Source of the DNA: Daejeonella sp.
Lineage (GTDB): Bacteria > Bacteroidota > Bacteroidia > Sphingobacteriales > Sphingobacteriaceae
Direction of reading: 5' to 3'
Length of the DNA: 64,000 nt
NCBI RefSeq assembly: GCF_030695525.1
Contig: NZ_JAUYSS010000071.1
Location: 24,431-88,430, forward strand
The translations under genes and the position numbers were made by a program. The notes below the pieces were generated by a model. It was given only the letters and a program-made list of their open reading frames with translations. It did no database searches and was not told where the DNA came from. Positions 15,810 to 24,930 of the stretch are shown in pieces; the stretch's first letter is position 1, and every line of letters starts with the position of its first letter.

Positions 15810-18764
15810 TTAGGCTTTTGTTTTATCCTTTTCCTTAATGAATTCCACAACGAATGGTGTTGCAACAAACAGTGAAGAATATGTTCCGAAGATCACACCA
15901 ATTAACATTGCAAAAGAGAATCCTCGCAATATTTCACCACCAAAGATGAAGATGATCAATAATACCGCGATAGTACAAATACCCGTGATCACGGTACGGC
16001 TTAATGTGCTGTTCAGTGCATTGTTAATTACAGATGGAAGGTCCTCGTTTTTGGAGTGATGCTGCGCGATATATTCCCTTACACGGTCAAATACAACTAC
16101 TGTATCATTAATGGAATAGCCCATCACAGTTAATATCGCCGCTATAAATGCCTGGTCGATGTCTAATGAGAAAGGTAACCAGCCATTAAATATGGTGAAG
16201 ATCGCAAGCAATACCAATACATCGTGTACGAGTGCCAGAATCGCCGCAAAGCCAAATGCCATTCTTTTGAATCGCGCCAATATATATAGGAAAATAACCA
16301 GAATAGAAAATATAGTAGCGTAGATAGCTGAAGTTTTAATGTCTTCGGCTATTGTAGGCGTAACTTTCTGTGAATCCATTATTTCATATACCGGATTAAC
16401 CTTTGTTAAGCCGGATGCCAGTTTTGCACTAACCTGATCATTTGCTTCATCCGAATTGTCATTGATAAGGTAAGCTGTAGTGATTTTAACCTGATTGGAT
16501 GAACCAAAGGTTTTTACTTCAACTGCTGTTCCGAATTCATCAACTAAAATTGATCGTACATTTTCAACTTCCACCGGTTTTTCGAATGCGACAAAATAAG
16601 CCCTTCCACCCTGAAAATCTACTCCCAGGCTGAAACCCTGAGTAAAGGCAGAGATGATTCCGGCCACAATTATCGCAGATGAAAGGATATAGAACCGTTT
16701 TCTGCCAGTGATGAAGTCAAACTTCGAATCTTTAAATAAGTTTTGTGTTGCTTTGATAGAGAAGCTGATCGGCTTTTTTCTATCAAGCAGCCACTCAAAT
16801 ACTAATCTTGAAATGAATATTGCTGCAAAAAGGGAAGTGATAATACCAATCATCAGCGTAGTAGCAAAACCTACAATTGGACCCTGTCCGAAAATATACA
16901 AAATTACCCCTGTTAAGAAGGTGGTAATATTGGAGTCAAGGATGGAAGGCATTGCTTTCTTAAATCCTTCTGTAATTGCTAACCTTGAAGATTTTCCGGA
17001 TGCCAACTCTTCCCTGATTCTTTCATAGATAAGTACGTTGGCATCAACTGACATACCAAGGGACAGAACTATACCTGCGATACCTGGTAAGGTTAATACA
17101 GCACCCAAAGAAGCAAGTACACCCATTAAGAAGAATAAGTTTACTAATAAGGCAATGTTTGCCACTAATCCGGCAGTACTATAATACATCGCCATGAACA
17201 GGAGGATAAAGATTACCCCAGCAATTGTAGAAATTAAACCCGATGAAATTGAAGCTGCTCCTAATGAAGGACCAACAACATAATCACTTACAATTTTTGC
17301 AGGTGCAGGTAATCGTCCGGCTTTCAAAACGTTTGCAAGATCCTGAGTATCTTCAACTTTAAAATTTCCGCTTATCGATGAAACTCCGCCCGGTATTTCT
17401 CCCTGAACCGTAGGAGCAGAGTAGACCAGATTGTCAAGTACAATAGCGACACTTTTTTTATTGTTTGGATCAGCTGATGCTGCAGCAGTTATAGTACGCC
17501 AAGCACGTGCACCGTCAGCATTCATAACCATTACAACCTCCGGATTGCCTTTCTGATCGTAATCCGAACGTGCGTCAGAGATCACGTCTCCCTCCAGGGC
17601 AGGCCCCCCGCCTAAATTGCTGGTTTTAAGAGCATAAAGCTCAAAAACCTTGCTATCTTCTGACATTGGCTTAACGCCCCAGTATAATCTGATGTTTTGT
17701 GGAATAATCGCTCTGACAGCCGTTGAAGAAAGATATGAATTTACTTTTGCTGTATCTTTTAATGCCGCAAATCCAACGACCGGCCCCGGACGTAAATTAA
17801 CCTGACCGTCCTGTCCCTGAAATGTAGCCGGAATTAATAGGGCAAATAATGGATTCTGTTTTGCCTGTTCAGCTTGTACTTTACTCAAGGCAGCCGCACT
17901 GTCAACAGCAGAACTGTCTTTTTTGCCTAGTGCTGCAAGTTTACTTTTGCTGGTATCCTGAGCAACTTTTGCATCCGTTGTGTCAGTTAATTTAATGGTT
18001 GATGCAAGAATACTGTTCACATTTTGAAGTAAACTAAAGATTTCTGTATTCTCGTAGGTCTCCCAAAACTCAAGTTTGGCTGAACCCTGGAGTAATTTAC
18101 GCACACGATCAGGATCAGTTACTCCTGGCAATTCAATCAGGATGCGATTGGTTCCCTGCTGTTTTTGAATGTTAGGAGAGGTTACGCCAAATTTATCAAT
18201 ACGGGTACGAAGAATATTGAATGATAAATCGATCGCACCATCAGCAGATTTTCTCAGGAAGTTTAAAACATCCTGATTGCTGGCATCAATCTTCAGGTTT
18301 GCTGAATTTTCTTTGGTTGCAAATATTGGGGATAGATTACTATTAGGACTAATTTTTTCAAACTCTCTTCCAAAAACGCCAATAAAATCACTTTCACCTG
18401 TTGCCATAGCCGCCTCAGCATTTCTGATCGCTGCATTGAAATTGGCATCAGTACTATTATTTGCAAGGTTACGTACCATATCACTCAAAGAGATCTCCAT
18501 GGTTACGTTCATACCGCCCTTAAGGTCAAGCCCAAGAGGAATTTCACGTTCTTTTGCGTACTGATAGGTGATATAACCCAGGCTGTTAAACACTGGCAAT
18601 GAGGCTACCGAATCAAGATAAACTTTCTCTTTTAACGCATCACCTTTTGCAAATTCCTGAGCATCTTTTTCAACTTTATTCGCTATCCACGTAAACGAGA
18701 GGGAATACAAGCACGCTAATGTTAAAGCTATTGCTGCGAATTTTACTAATCCTTTACCTTGCAT
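15810..18764 (-). CDS. secDF: Fused protein-export subunits SecD-SecF
   Basis: This 984-residue inner-membrane protein uses proton flow to help pull proteins out of the Sec channel on the periplasmic side. It is a natural SecD-SecF fusion with twelve expected membrane segments. The SecD part begins with one helix and IPLGLDLKGGMNV, has a large periplasmic domain (P1) to about residue 480, then a five-helix block. The SecF part starts near residue 660 with FSLGVDFQGGRAYFV and ends with a second five-helix block. A low-complexity segment around 235-300 is common in Bacteroidota. Single-gene unit with its own terminator. Confidence 0.95.
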   Translation of the reverse strand: MQGKGLVKFAAIALTLACLYSLSFTWIANKVEKDAQEFAKGDALKEKVYLDSVASLPVFNSLGYITYQYAKEREIPLGLDLKGGMNVTMEISLSDMVRNLANNSTDANFNAAIRNAEAAMATGESDFIGVFGREFEKISPNSNLSPIFATKENSANLKIDASNQDVLNFLRKSADGAIDLSFNILRTRIDKFGVTSPNIQKQQGTNRILIELPGVTDPDRVRKLLQGSAKLEFWETYENTEIFSLLQNVNSILASTIKLTDTTDAKVAQDTSKSKLAALGKKDSSAVDSAAALSKVQAEQAKQNPLFALLIPATFQGQDGQVNLRPGPVVGFAALKDTAKVNSYLSSTAVRAIIPQNIRLYWGVKPMSEDSKVFELYALKTSNLGGGPALEGDVISDARSDYDQKGNPEVVMVMNADGARAWRTITAAASADPNNKKSVAIVLDNLVYSAPTVQGEIPGGVSSISGNFKVEDTQDLANVLKAGRLPAPAKIVSDYVVGPSLGAASISSGLISTIAGVIFILLFMAMYYSTAGLVANIALLVNLFFLMGVLASLGAVLTLPGIAGIVLSLGMSVDANVLIYERIREELASGKSSRLAITEGFKKAMPSILDSNITTFLTGVILYIFGQGPIVGFATTLMIGIITSLFAAIFISRLVFEWLLDRKKPISFSIKATQNLFKDSKFDFITGRKRFYILSSAIIVAGIISAFTQGFSLGVDFQGGRAYFVAFEKPVEVENVRSILVDEFGTAVEVKTFGSSNQVKITTAYLINDNSDEANDQVSAKLASGLTKVNPVYEIMDSQKVTPTIAEDIKTSAIYATIFSILVIFLYILARFKRMAFGFAAILALVHDVLVLLAIFTIFNGWLPFSLDIDQAFIAAILTVMGYSINDTVVVFDRVREYIAQHHSKNEDLPSVINNALNSTLSRTVITGICTIAVLLIIFIFGGEILRGFSFAMLIGVIFGTYSSLFVATPFVVEFIKEKDKTKA

Positions 18765-18879
18765 TTTATTTTAATTGTCTATTAATGTTGATTTAAGCCT
18801 ATTTTGGTTAAGACGCCAAAGCTAACTAAATTTTTGTTTTTTGGAATAATTCTTTAACACAGAAAATTACAGACGAAAT

Positions 18880-19365
18880 TCAGGCTTTTTTGTATTTGAT
18901 AAAACTATAAGAATATAAGTTCTTTTCATCAGGTTCATGATGAATTTTTTCTTTCTCTTTCCAACCAGCCATATTTATTTCAGGAAAAAATACATCAGCA
19001 TCAAAATCCTCATGAATGATTGTCAGGTAAATTACATCAGAAACAGGAAGTGCCTGTTCAAATATTTGTGCCCCGCCAATAACAAATACATCTTTTTCGT
19101 CCTTACATAATTCAATGGCATTATTCAATGAACTGCATATTTCAACTCCAGGTATTTTAAGCCCGGATTGCCTGCTTATTACAATATTTCTTCTGTTGGG
19201 CAGGGCTTTCCCGATAGAATCAAAGGTTTTTCTTCCCATAATTATCGGATGGCCTGTAGTGATCGTCTTAAAATGCTTAAGATCTGCCGGCAGATGCCAT
19301 GGAAGGAGATTGTTTTTGCCAATTCCATTCTTTTCGTCAATGGCAACAATCAGATTAATATTCAT
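18880..19365 (-). CDS. folA: Dihydrofolate reductase
   Basis: This 161-residue enzyme reduces dihydrofolate to tetrahydrofolate with NADPH. Visible are IVAIDEKNGIGKNNLLPWHLP, with the acidic active-site residue in the PADLKHF helix, IIMGRKTFDSIG and DVFVIGGAQIFEQAL. It lies nine bases after thyA, the usual pairing, because thymidylate synthase produces the dihydrofolate it recycles. The length is typical. Confidence 0.95.
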   Translation of the reverse strand: MNINLIVAIDEKNGIGKNNLLPWHLPADLKHFKTITTGHPIIMGRKTFDSIGKALPNRRNIVISRQSGLKIPGVEICSSLNNAIELCKDEKDVFVIGGAQIFEQALPVSDVIYLTIIHEDFDADVFFPEINMAGWKEKEKIHHEPDEKNLYSYSFIKYKKA

Positions 19366-19374
19366 ATGCTTAGA

Positions 19375-20169
19375 TTAGATAGCTACAGCTCCCTTTATAT
19401 GGGGATGCGGGTCATAGTTCTCCAGACTGAAGTCTTCAAACTTAAATTCAAAAATATCCTTAATCTCCGGATTTAGTTTCATTATTGGAAGTGCTTTACA
19501 CTCCCGGCTTAATTGTAGTCTGGTTTGCTCCAGATGGTTGTTGTAAAGATGTGCATCTCCAAAGGTGTGAACAAAATCCCCTGCCTGCAAACCGCAAACC
19601 TGTGCAACCATCATGGTTAGGAGCGCATATGAAGCAATATTAAATGGCACACCCAAGAATATATCGGCACTTCGCTGATAAAGCTGGCAGCTTAATTTAC
19701 CATCTGCAACATAAAATTGAAAAAAACTATGACAGGGTGGAAGCGCCATATTCTCAATTTCTGCAACATTCCATGCTGATACAATCAGGCGTCTTGAATC
19801 AGGATTGCTGCGAATCTGTTTGATGACCTGTGTGATCTGATCAATATGCCCACCATCCGGAGTAGGCCATGAACGCCATTGGGAACCGTATACCGGTCCG
19901 AGTTCGCCATTCTCATCGGCCCATTCATCCCAAATACTAACCCCATTCTCCTTTAAGTATTTGATATTGGTTTCACCTCTCAAAAACCAGATCAGCTCAT
20001 GAATAATAGACCTCAGGTGCACTTTCTTGGTGGTCACAAGCGGAAACCCTTTCTGAAGATTGAAACGCATCTGATAGCCAAATACACTGATCGTACCGGT
20101 TCCTGTGCGGTCGTGTTTTTGGGTGCCGTTTTGCAGGACATGCTGCATCAACTCGTGATATTGTTTCAT
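19375..20169 (-). CDS. thyA: Thymidylate synthase
   Basis: This 264-residue enzyme methylates dUMP to dTMP with methylene-tetrahydrofolate, giving dihydrofolate. It has [12 protein letters not shown] at the N-terminus, the catalytic Cys146 in [12 protein letters not shown], the dUMP phosphate loop [17 protein letters not shown] and HLYNNH. The length equals that of the E. coli enzyme. First gene of a thyA-folA operon; its upstream region contains tandem short repeats. Confidence 0.97.
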   Translation of the reverse strand: MKQYHELMQHVLQNGTQKHDRTGTGTISVFGYQMRFNLQKGFPLVTTKKVHLRSIIHELIWFLRGETNIKYLKENGVSIWDEWADENGELGPVYGSQWRSWPTPDGGHIDQITQVIKQIRSNPDSRRLIVSAWNVAEIENMALPPCHSFFQFYVADGKLSCQLYQRSADIFLGVPFNIASYALLTMMVAQVCGLQAGDFVHTFGDAHLYNNHLEQTRLQLSRECKALPIMKLNPEIKDIFEFKFEDFSLENYDPHPHIKGAVAI

Positions 20170-20176
20170 AATCGGG

Positions 20177-20306
20177 ATATCTGTTGCCTGTTATCTGTTA
20201 CCTGTTACGAGTTATCTGTTGCCAGGAGTTATCAAGTTTAGTACTTATAACTTAATACTTACAACTTATAACTTAATTCTTACAACTTAATACTTACAAC
20301 TCAAGT
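20177..20306. repeat. Tandem short repeats between thyA and ispE
   Basis: Two blocks lie in the 203-base divergent gap. About 20186-20225 has CTGTTRCC/CTGTTATC-like units. About 20236-20303 has repeats of ACTTAYAACTTAATACTTACA with small changes. They look like slipped-strand expansions. The remaining bases up to 20372 would have to hold the ispE promoter. Confidence 0.6.
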
Positions 20307-20372
20307 GCAAATAAAATAAATGTAATTTTGGCATCCTAAAATTGTTCATAAATATATCAGTATGTTCACAAT

Positions 20373-21203
20373 ATGATTCTTTTTCCGAATGCCAAGATCA
20401 ATATAGGTTTAAATATTGTCAGTAAGCGTACTGATGGATACCATAATCTGGAATCGATATTTTATCCTCTTGCCATCAGGGATGCCATTGAAGTAATTGA
20501 ATGGGATAAGCTACAGTTTAGTTCATCAGGAATAGAAATCCCAGGAAATGCTGATGATAATCTTTGCATGAAGGCCTATCACTTACTGAAAAAAGATATT
20601 CCAGAGCTGCCACCGGTCAATATACATTTACACAAACATATTCCAATTGGTGCCGGATTGGGAGGAGGGTCTGCCGACGCTTCATTTTTCATCAGGTTAA
20701 TGAATCAGAAATTCAGCTTAGGCATGGAAAATTGCCGAATGGAGCAGTATGCCACACAAATTGGTTCTGATTGTGCATTTTTTATTCAAAACAAGCCTGT
20801 ATATGCGACAGAAAAGGGTGATCATCTGAGTACTTTCGATCTGGATCTAAGTAGTTATTTCATCGTTTTGGTGATGCCTGATGTACAGGTGTCAACCGCA
20901 GAAGCTTATCAGGGTGTTCGTGCTGCTCCGGTTAATACTCCCTTAACTGAGTTAATTAAACTTCCAATTGAGGATTGGAAATTACACATCAAAAACGACT
21001 TTGAACCTTCAGTTTTTTCAAAGTATCCCGTGATTGCCGCAATAAAGGCTACATTGTATGATGCCGGAGCCCTTTATGCTTCTATGAGCGGTAGCGGTTC
21101 ATCAGTTTACGGGATTTTTAAGGAAGCACTCAATTTGACGCAACTTGAGAAGGAAAACAAGGTTTTCTATTTACAAAATGGAAAATTGAGAGTGGAGAGT
21201 TGA
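20373..21203 (+). CDS. ispE: 4-diphosphocytidyl-2-C-methyl-D-erythritol kinase
   Basis: This 276-residue GHMP kinase phosphorylates CDP-methylerythritol in the MEP isoprenoid pathway. It has the N-terminal PNAKINIGLNIVSKRTDGYHNLES, the GHMP ATP loop PIGAGLGGGSADAS and the C-terminal SMSGSGSSVYGIF. The last residues (NGKLRVES) are encoded by the start of an intergenic inverted repeat, so the C-terminus may have been remade by repeat insertion. Convergent with the S9 peptidase. Confidence 0.93.
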   Translation: MILFPNAKINIGLNIVSKRTDGYHNLESIFYPLAIRDAIEVIEWDKLQFSSSGIEIPGNADDNLCMKAYHLLKKDIPELPPVNIHLHKHIPIGAGLGGGSADASFFIRLMNQKFSLGMENCRMEQYATQIGSDCAFFIQNKPVYATEKGDHLSTFDLDLSSYFIVLVMPDVQVSTAEAYQGVRAAPVNTPLTELIKLPIEDWKLHIKNDFEPSVFSKYPVIAAIKATLYDAGALYASMSGSGSSVYGIFKEALNLTQLEKENKVFYLQNGKLRVES

Positions 21204-21251
21204 GAATGAAGCTATTCCCATAATTCTCCACTTTCCATTCTCCACTCTCAA
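21186..21251. repeat. Inverted repeat joining ispE and the S9 peptidase
   Basis: TTGAGAGTGGAGA (21186-21198) and its exact complement TCTCCACTCTCAA (21239-21251) form a 13-base-pair stem around a 40-base centre. The left arm is inside the ispE frame. The right arm ends at the base before the S9 stop codon. The arms belong to the same A-type sequence seen at 2440 and 11600. Confidence 0.75.
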
Positions 21252-23354
21252 CTATTTCATCAGTTTCCTCCTCAAAAATTCAGCAGTAACCTCACTAACC
21301 TTTAGTGCATTGGTAAATTTCATCCAATGATGGGTATCATCCGGAATTGCAAGGTATTCAAATGCGAATTTTTTGTCTTCAAATCGTCGGGCTAAATCCA
21401 CGCTCTGGCTAAAGGAAACATTCCGGTCATCATCTGCATGGATAATAAGGGTAGGGGATGTCCAGGTATCCAGATAACTCACAGGCGAAGATTTAATCAT
21501 CGCCTGTTCTGCTAATCCGGCATCCGGAGCAAGCGCTCTGGAGCTTGAATTTGCACTGCTAAAACGATTATTTACCCCATGGATATCAACCCCTGCAGCA
21601 AATAGCCTTGAATCCTTTCCTAATGCCAATGCAACCAGGAAGCCTCCATAGGAACCTCCATAGATTCCAATCCTTTCAGGGTCGATACCTGGCTGTGCAG
21701 CAAGCCATTCTCCTGCTGCTTTAACATCCTGATATTCTGAGGCGCCCAAAGCACCTGCGTTTAAAGCTTTCTGGAATTTGAAACCATAACCAATACCCAA
21801 TCTATAATTGACCGATAGAACTGTAAATCCTAAGCTCGTGAGATACTGGTTCAGTGCGTAGTCTATCGAATAATAATCCATAAAATGCCAACCAAGAAGC
21901 ATTTGCCTTTGTGGTCCGCCGTGGACATAAACAATGGCTGCTCTCTTATCTGAAGAAGCATTCTTGGGTTCAAATAATTGACCGTAAACAGTTTGACCAT
22001 CAGGTGCCTTAAATGTAATATGCTTCGGACTTACCAGTTGTTTTTGTGGGAAATCTTCCGGTATCAGGTCCTCACAGAGAACTTTTCGAGATTTGCCATC
22101 AGTATTCATCACTGCTGGGAGAACAGGCCTTTGCGCCGTCGAACTTAAGTAGGCAATCGTATGCTGATCACCGGTAAAAACAGGATTTGATTCAATGCCG
22201 TTTCCCTGAGTCAGAATTTCAATTCCCGGCTGGTCTATACGGACTTTACCAATATGTCTGCGATCCAGATCGAATTTATCTTTTCCTGTGTTTGCTGCGA
22301 ATACGAGCCAGTTACCATCAGGGCTTGGTTTAATATGTTCTACCATGTAATTCCCCTGACTTAACTGCAGTTCTTTGCCTCCCTTTGCCGGAATTGAATA
22401 CAGATGAGGCCAGCCATCCTGGAATGAAACGAATGCGATCCGCCCAGATTTGGCCCAATTTAAATTTGTGCCGCCTTCTGTTGATGGAAATGATCCTTCG
22501 AGGGTTTCAGGAGCTTTCCATATCTGTTCTCCAGTACCAGAAGTGATATCTGCTGTCCAGATTGCCCAGGGCTGATGCTTTCTTGCGAAAATAGAATCGG
22601 GAGCTCCGCCAGTGCCCGGCGTTCTGATAAATGCCAGTTTTTGCCCGTCAGGTGACCATCTGGGTGATGCATCCCTTGAAAATGATGGGAATATCCAGTT
22701 GATTGGAGTCTCATCGTTTGTATAGATGCCAATGAACGAATGATCACCTCTGGAAGATACAAATGCTAATTTTGAACCATCCGGAGACCATCTTACCGAG
22801 CCATTAGAACCCCGGGCATAAAAGAGGGCTTTTGCAGGTGCAGAACCATTTATTGATGAAGACCAAACTTGTCCGCCTTTTATAAAGCTTACACGCTCAC
22901 TGTTCGGTGAAATTTCCGGATAATCAGCTTCTGCCAGAACGATAGGCTGCCCCCCATCAAAGGGAATACTGATTACCTGTACCTTCGCACCAAGAGGATC
23001 AAAGGCGGCCTGTACGGGTATACTTGCTTCCCTTGAGCCATGGTCACCACCACGTACAAATACAATCCATTTCCCATCAGGAGAGATCGCCAGACTGCTG
23101 ATCTCCTGACCATCATCCTTAGTATATGCTGTTAATTTCCTGGGGCTGAAATTCGGCCCATCAGCTACATAGATATTCCTCAAGCCTTTCTCATTCATTG
23201 CCCAGGCAATTTTAGACCCTCCCGAACTGCTTACAAGCTCAGAGGGAAAAGGATAGCTTAATATACTTTCAACAGAAAATGATTGGGCTGAAAGCCGAAG
23301 GCTAAGAAAAATTAAACTGAAGAAAAGGATATACAAAACGGAACGATTTTTCAT
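21252..23354 (-). CDS. S9 family peptidase (prolyl oligopeptidase/DPP-like), exported
   Basis: This 700-residue serine peptidase starts with a Sec signal peptide (FFSLIFLSLRLSAQ). Residues of about 30-430 form repeated blades with WSPDG/ISPDG signatures of a beta-propeller; the C-terminal alpha/beta hydrolase has the nucleophile in GIYGGSYGGFLVALA, the acid in IIHADDDRNV and the catalytic His in PDDTHHWM. Such enzymes trim small peptides in the periplasm. It resembles acylaminoacyl-peptidase or DPP IV relatives, and the exact specificity is open. Single gene. Confidence 0.9.
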   Translation of the reverse strand: MKNRSVLYILFFSLIFLSLRLSAQSFSVESILSYPFPSELVSSSGGSKIAWAMNEKGLRNIYVADGPNFSPRKLTAYTKDDGQEISSLAISPDGKWIVFVRGGDHGSREASIPVQAAFDPLGAKVQVISIPFDGGQPIVLAEADYPEISPNSERVSFIKGGQVWSSSINGSAPAKALFYARGSNGSVRWSPDGSKLAFVSSRGDHSFIGIYTNDETPINWIFPSFSRDASPRWSPDGQKLAFIRTPGTGGAPDSIFARKHQPWAIWTADITSGTGEQIWKAPETLEGSFPSTEGGTNLNWAKSGRIAFVSFQDGWPHLYSIPAKGGKELQLSQGNYMVEHIKPSPDGNWLVFAANTGKDKFDLDRRHIGKVRIDQPGIEILTQGNGIESNPVFTGDQHTIAYLSSTAQRPVLPAVMNTDGKSRKVLCEDLIPEDFPQKQLVSPKHITFKAPDGQTVYGQLFEPKNASSDKRAAIVYVHGGPQRQMLLGWHFMDYYSIDYALNQYLTSLGFTVLSVNYRLGIGYGFKFQKALNAGALGASEYQDVKAAGEWLAAQPGIDPERIGIYGGSYGGFLVALALGKDSRLFAAGVDIHGVNNRFSSANSSSRALAPDAGLAEQAMIKSSPVSYLDTWTSPTLIIHADDDRNVSFSQSVDLARRFEDKKFAFEYLAIPDDTHHWMKFTNALKVSEVTAEFLRRKLMK

Positions 23355-23429
23355 AAAATATTGATTTTAGTTACAAATAGGACTGTTTGAAACAAAAATT
23401 AAGGGGGGAACAGTTTAAAAAGCATAAAA

Positions 23430-23457
23430 AAAGCCCTAACGATTTAGGGCTTTCTTA
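23430..23457 (-). terminator. Terminator of the susCD pair
   Basis: A 10-base-pair stem, AAAGCCCTAA with TTAGGGCTTT around a four-base loop, is followed on the minus strand by a T-rich run. It lies about 20 bases after the SusD stop. Confidence 0.85.
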
Positions 23458-23473
23458 TTTTATCTGTGATATA

Positions 23474-24925
23474 TTATAAATCCCACCATAATTTAGTAGT
23501 TCTTGGTACACCAGCCGGAACATTAACACCATTTTTGCTTCTTTCTCCCAAAGGATAATCAAGTCTTCTTAAAAAGGTAGTCAACACTGCATTCTGCGGC
23601 ATAGTGAAATCTTTATATTTAAAATCATTTCTGCGTACATCATTGAATGCCTCAGGATTCAGGTAGGTAGCGACATATTTTTCTTTAAAGATCAGCTCTT
23701 TTGTAAGATTAGCCGGGCCAACTGCAACAATTGGGCTTTCAAGATATTCATTACGCTCTGCTGCAGGTACCTGTAATTTATCCATATTAGCTCTGATCCC
23801 CGCCAGGTAGGCAGTATATGCTCTGGTCCGGTCGGATGTAAATGCAGCTTCAGCTTCTATGAACTTTAATTCGGCAAAAGTTACAATCAATAATGGGGCA
23901 GTATCACTGGTCCAGGGAGAGCTATTGGAAATATAGTTCTCATCTTTTACCGTATTGTTATGCGGTGGATTGATCCGGTTTCCTGCGCCATTCACTGTAC
24001 CAATATAGGCAGGATAGGTCGGGTTTCCCGGAACAACCGTTACATCAGTAATTTTCTTGATCCTCGGATCGAACAAACCATAGGTTTTTCCGTTCAGGTG
24101 GTCAACAAACTGTTCTGATAGCCACCCTCCCAGACTTAACAAAGCGTTATTCCTGGAAACAGTTGCCCAGTTATTTCGCAAAACAAATGTAGCCATACCA
24201 GCATCATCGGCATTCGAAGTGTATGAACTTCCAACGGCCGATAGAACAGATGCCGCATTGAAGGTAGTAGTTTTGCTGGCTTTGATCAAAAGGCGGGCTT
24301 TGAGTGCATGAGCTGTTTTAAGCCATTTAGCCCGGTCACCGGCATGAATCAGGTCACTTGCAGCAGCTAACTTAATGGTCGCAGTAGTTTTAGCCAGTTC
24401 AGTAATCGCTTCGTCGATAAGTGACATGCTTGCAGCGTAAACTGCCTGGTCAGTATCATATTTCGGTGTAAAATTGCTTGGATTAAAAGCTTCGGAGAAC
24501 GGTGCCGCTCCCCATAGATCATTGACCAGAATCAGGTTGTAAGCAAGTAAAACATTGGCAACACCAAGGTATTCACTTGAACTCTGGCTAACTGCAAGTT
24601 TCTTCATCTGATTAACATCAGCCATAGCGAAGTAGAGGTTATCCCACATGCTGGTATGATCAATGGTTTCATAGATATCGCTTGCAGCAGCAGCAGTAGG
24701 GTTGGCGGTATATTGTACATAGGCCGATGTATTGCTGGCAACCGTAAATGAATTTATTCCGGCCTTGCTCGTTGAGGTAGCCAGAAGAGCCGGGAGTGTG
24801 GCATTAGTCACCTGATTAGGGTTATTACTAAGCTCATCAAAATACTCCTTTCCGCAGCCATGTAAGGCTAATACGGAAGTGGCTAAGAGGATCAGGGTAT
24901 ATTTATTTAATTTATGCATTTTCAT
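23474..24925 (-). CDS. SusD/RagB-like outer-membrane nutrient-binding lipoprotein
   Basis: This 483-residue surface lipoprotein has a lipobox (LALHGCGK) with the modified Cys at about residue 24. It then shows the SusD-like start (NNPNQVTNATLPALL), alpha-helical TPR-like segments (VLLAYNLILVNDLWG, ALKARLLI) and a C-terminal region ending in TKLWWDL. It fits the SusD-like_2 subgroup, whose ligands are not always glycans and can include peptides. It follows susC by five bases. No hydrolase or regulator lies beside the pair, so the nutrient is unknown. Confidence 0.92.
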   Translation of the reverse strand: MKMHKLNKYTLILLATSVLALHGCGKEYFDELSNNPNQVTNATLPALLATSTSKAGINSFTVASNTSAYVQYTANPTAAAASDIYETIDHTSMWDNLYFAMADVNQMKKLAVSQSSSEYLGVANVLLAYNLILVNDLWGAAPFSEAFNPSNFTPKYDTDQAVYAASMSLIDEAITELAKTTATIKLAAASDLIHAGDRAKWLKTAHALKARLLIKASKTTTFNAASVLSAVGSSYTSNADDAGMATFVLRNNWATVSRNNALLSLGGWLSEQFVDHLNGKTYGLFDPRIKKITDVTVVPGNPTYPAYIGTVNGAGNRINPPHNNTVKDENYISNSSPWTSDTAPLLIVTFAELKFIEAEAAFTSDRTRAYTAYLAGIRANMDKLQVPAAERNEYLESPIVAVGPANLTKELIFKEKYVATYLNPEAFNDVRRNDFKYKDFTMPQNAVLTTFLRRLDYPLGERSKNGVNVPAGVPRTTKLWWDL

Positions 24926-24930
24926 ATTCT

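Noticed and set aside
20177..20306. CRISPR array
   Set aside because: The units are directly adjacent variants with no unique spacers of constant length, and no cas genes are present.
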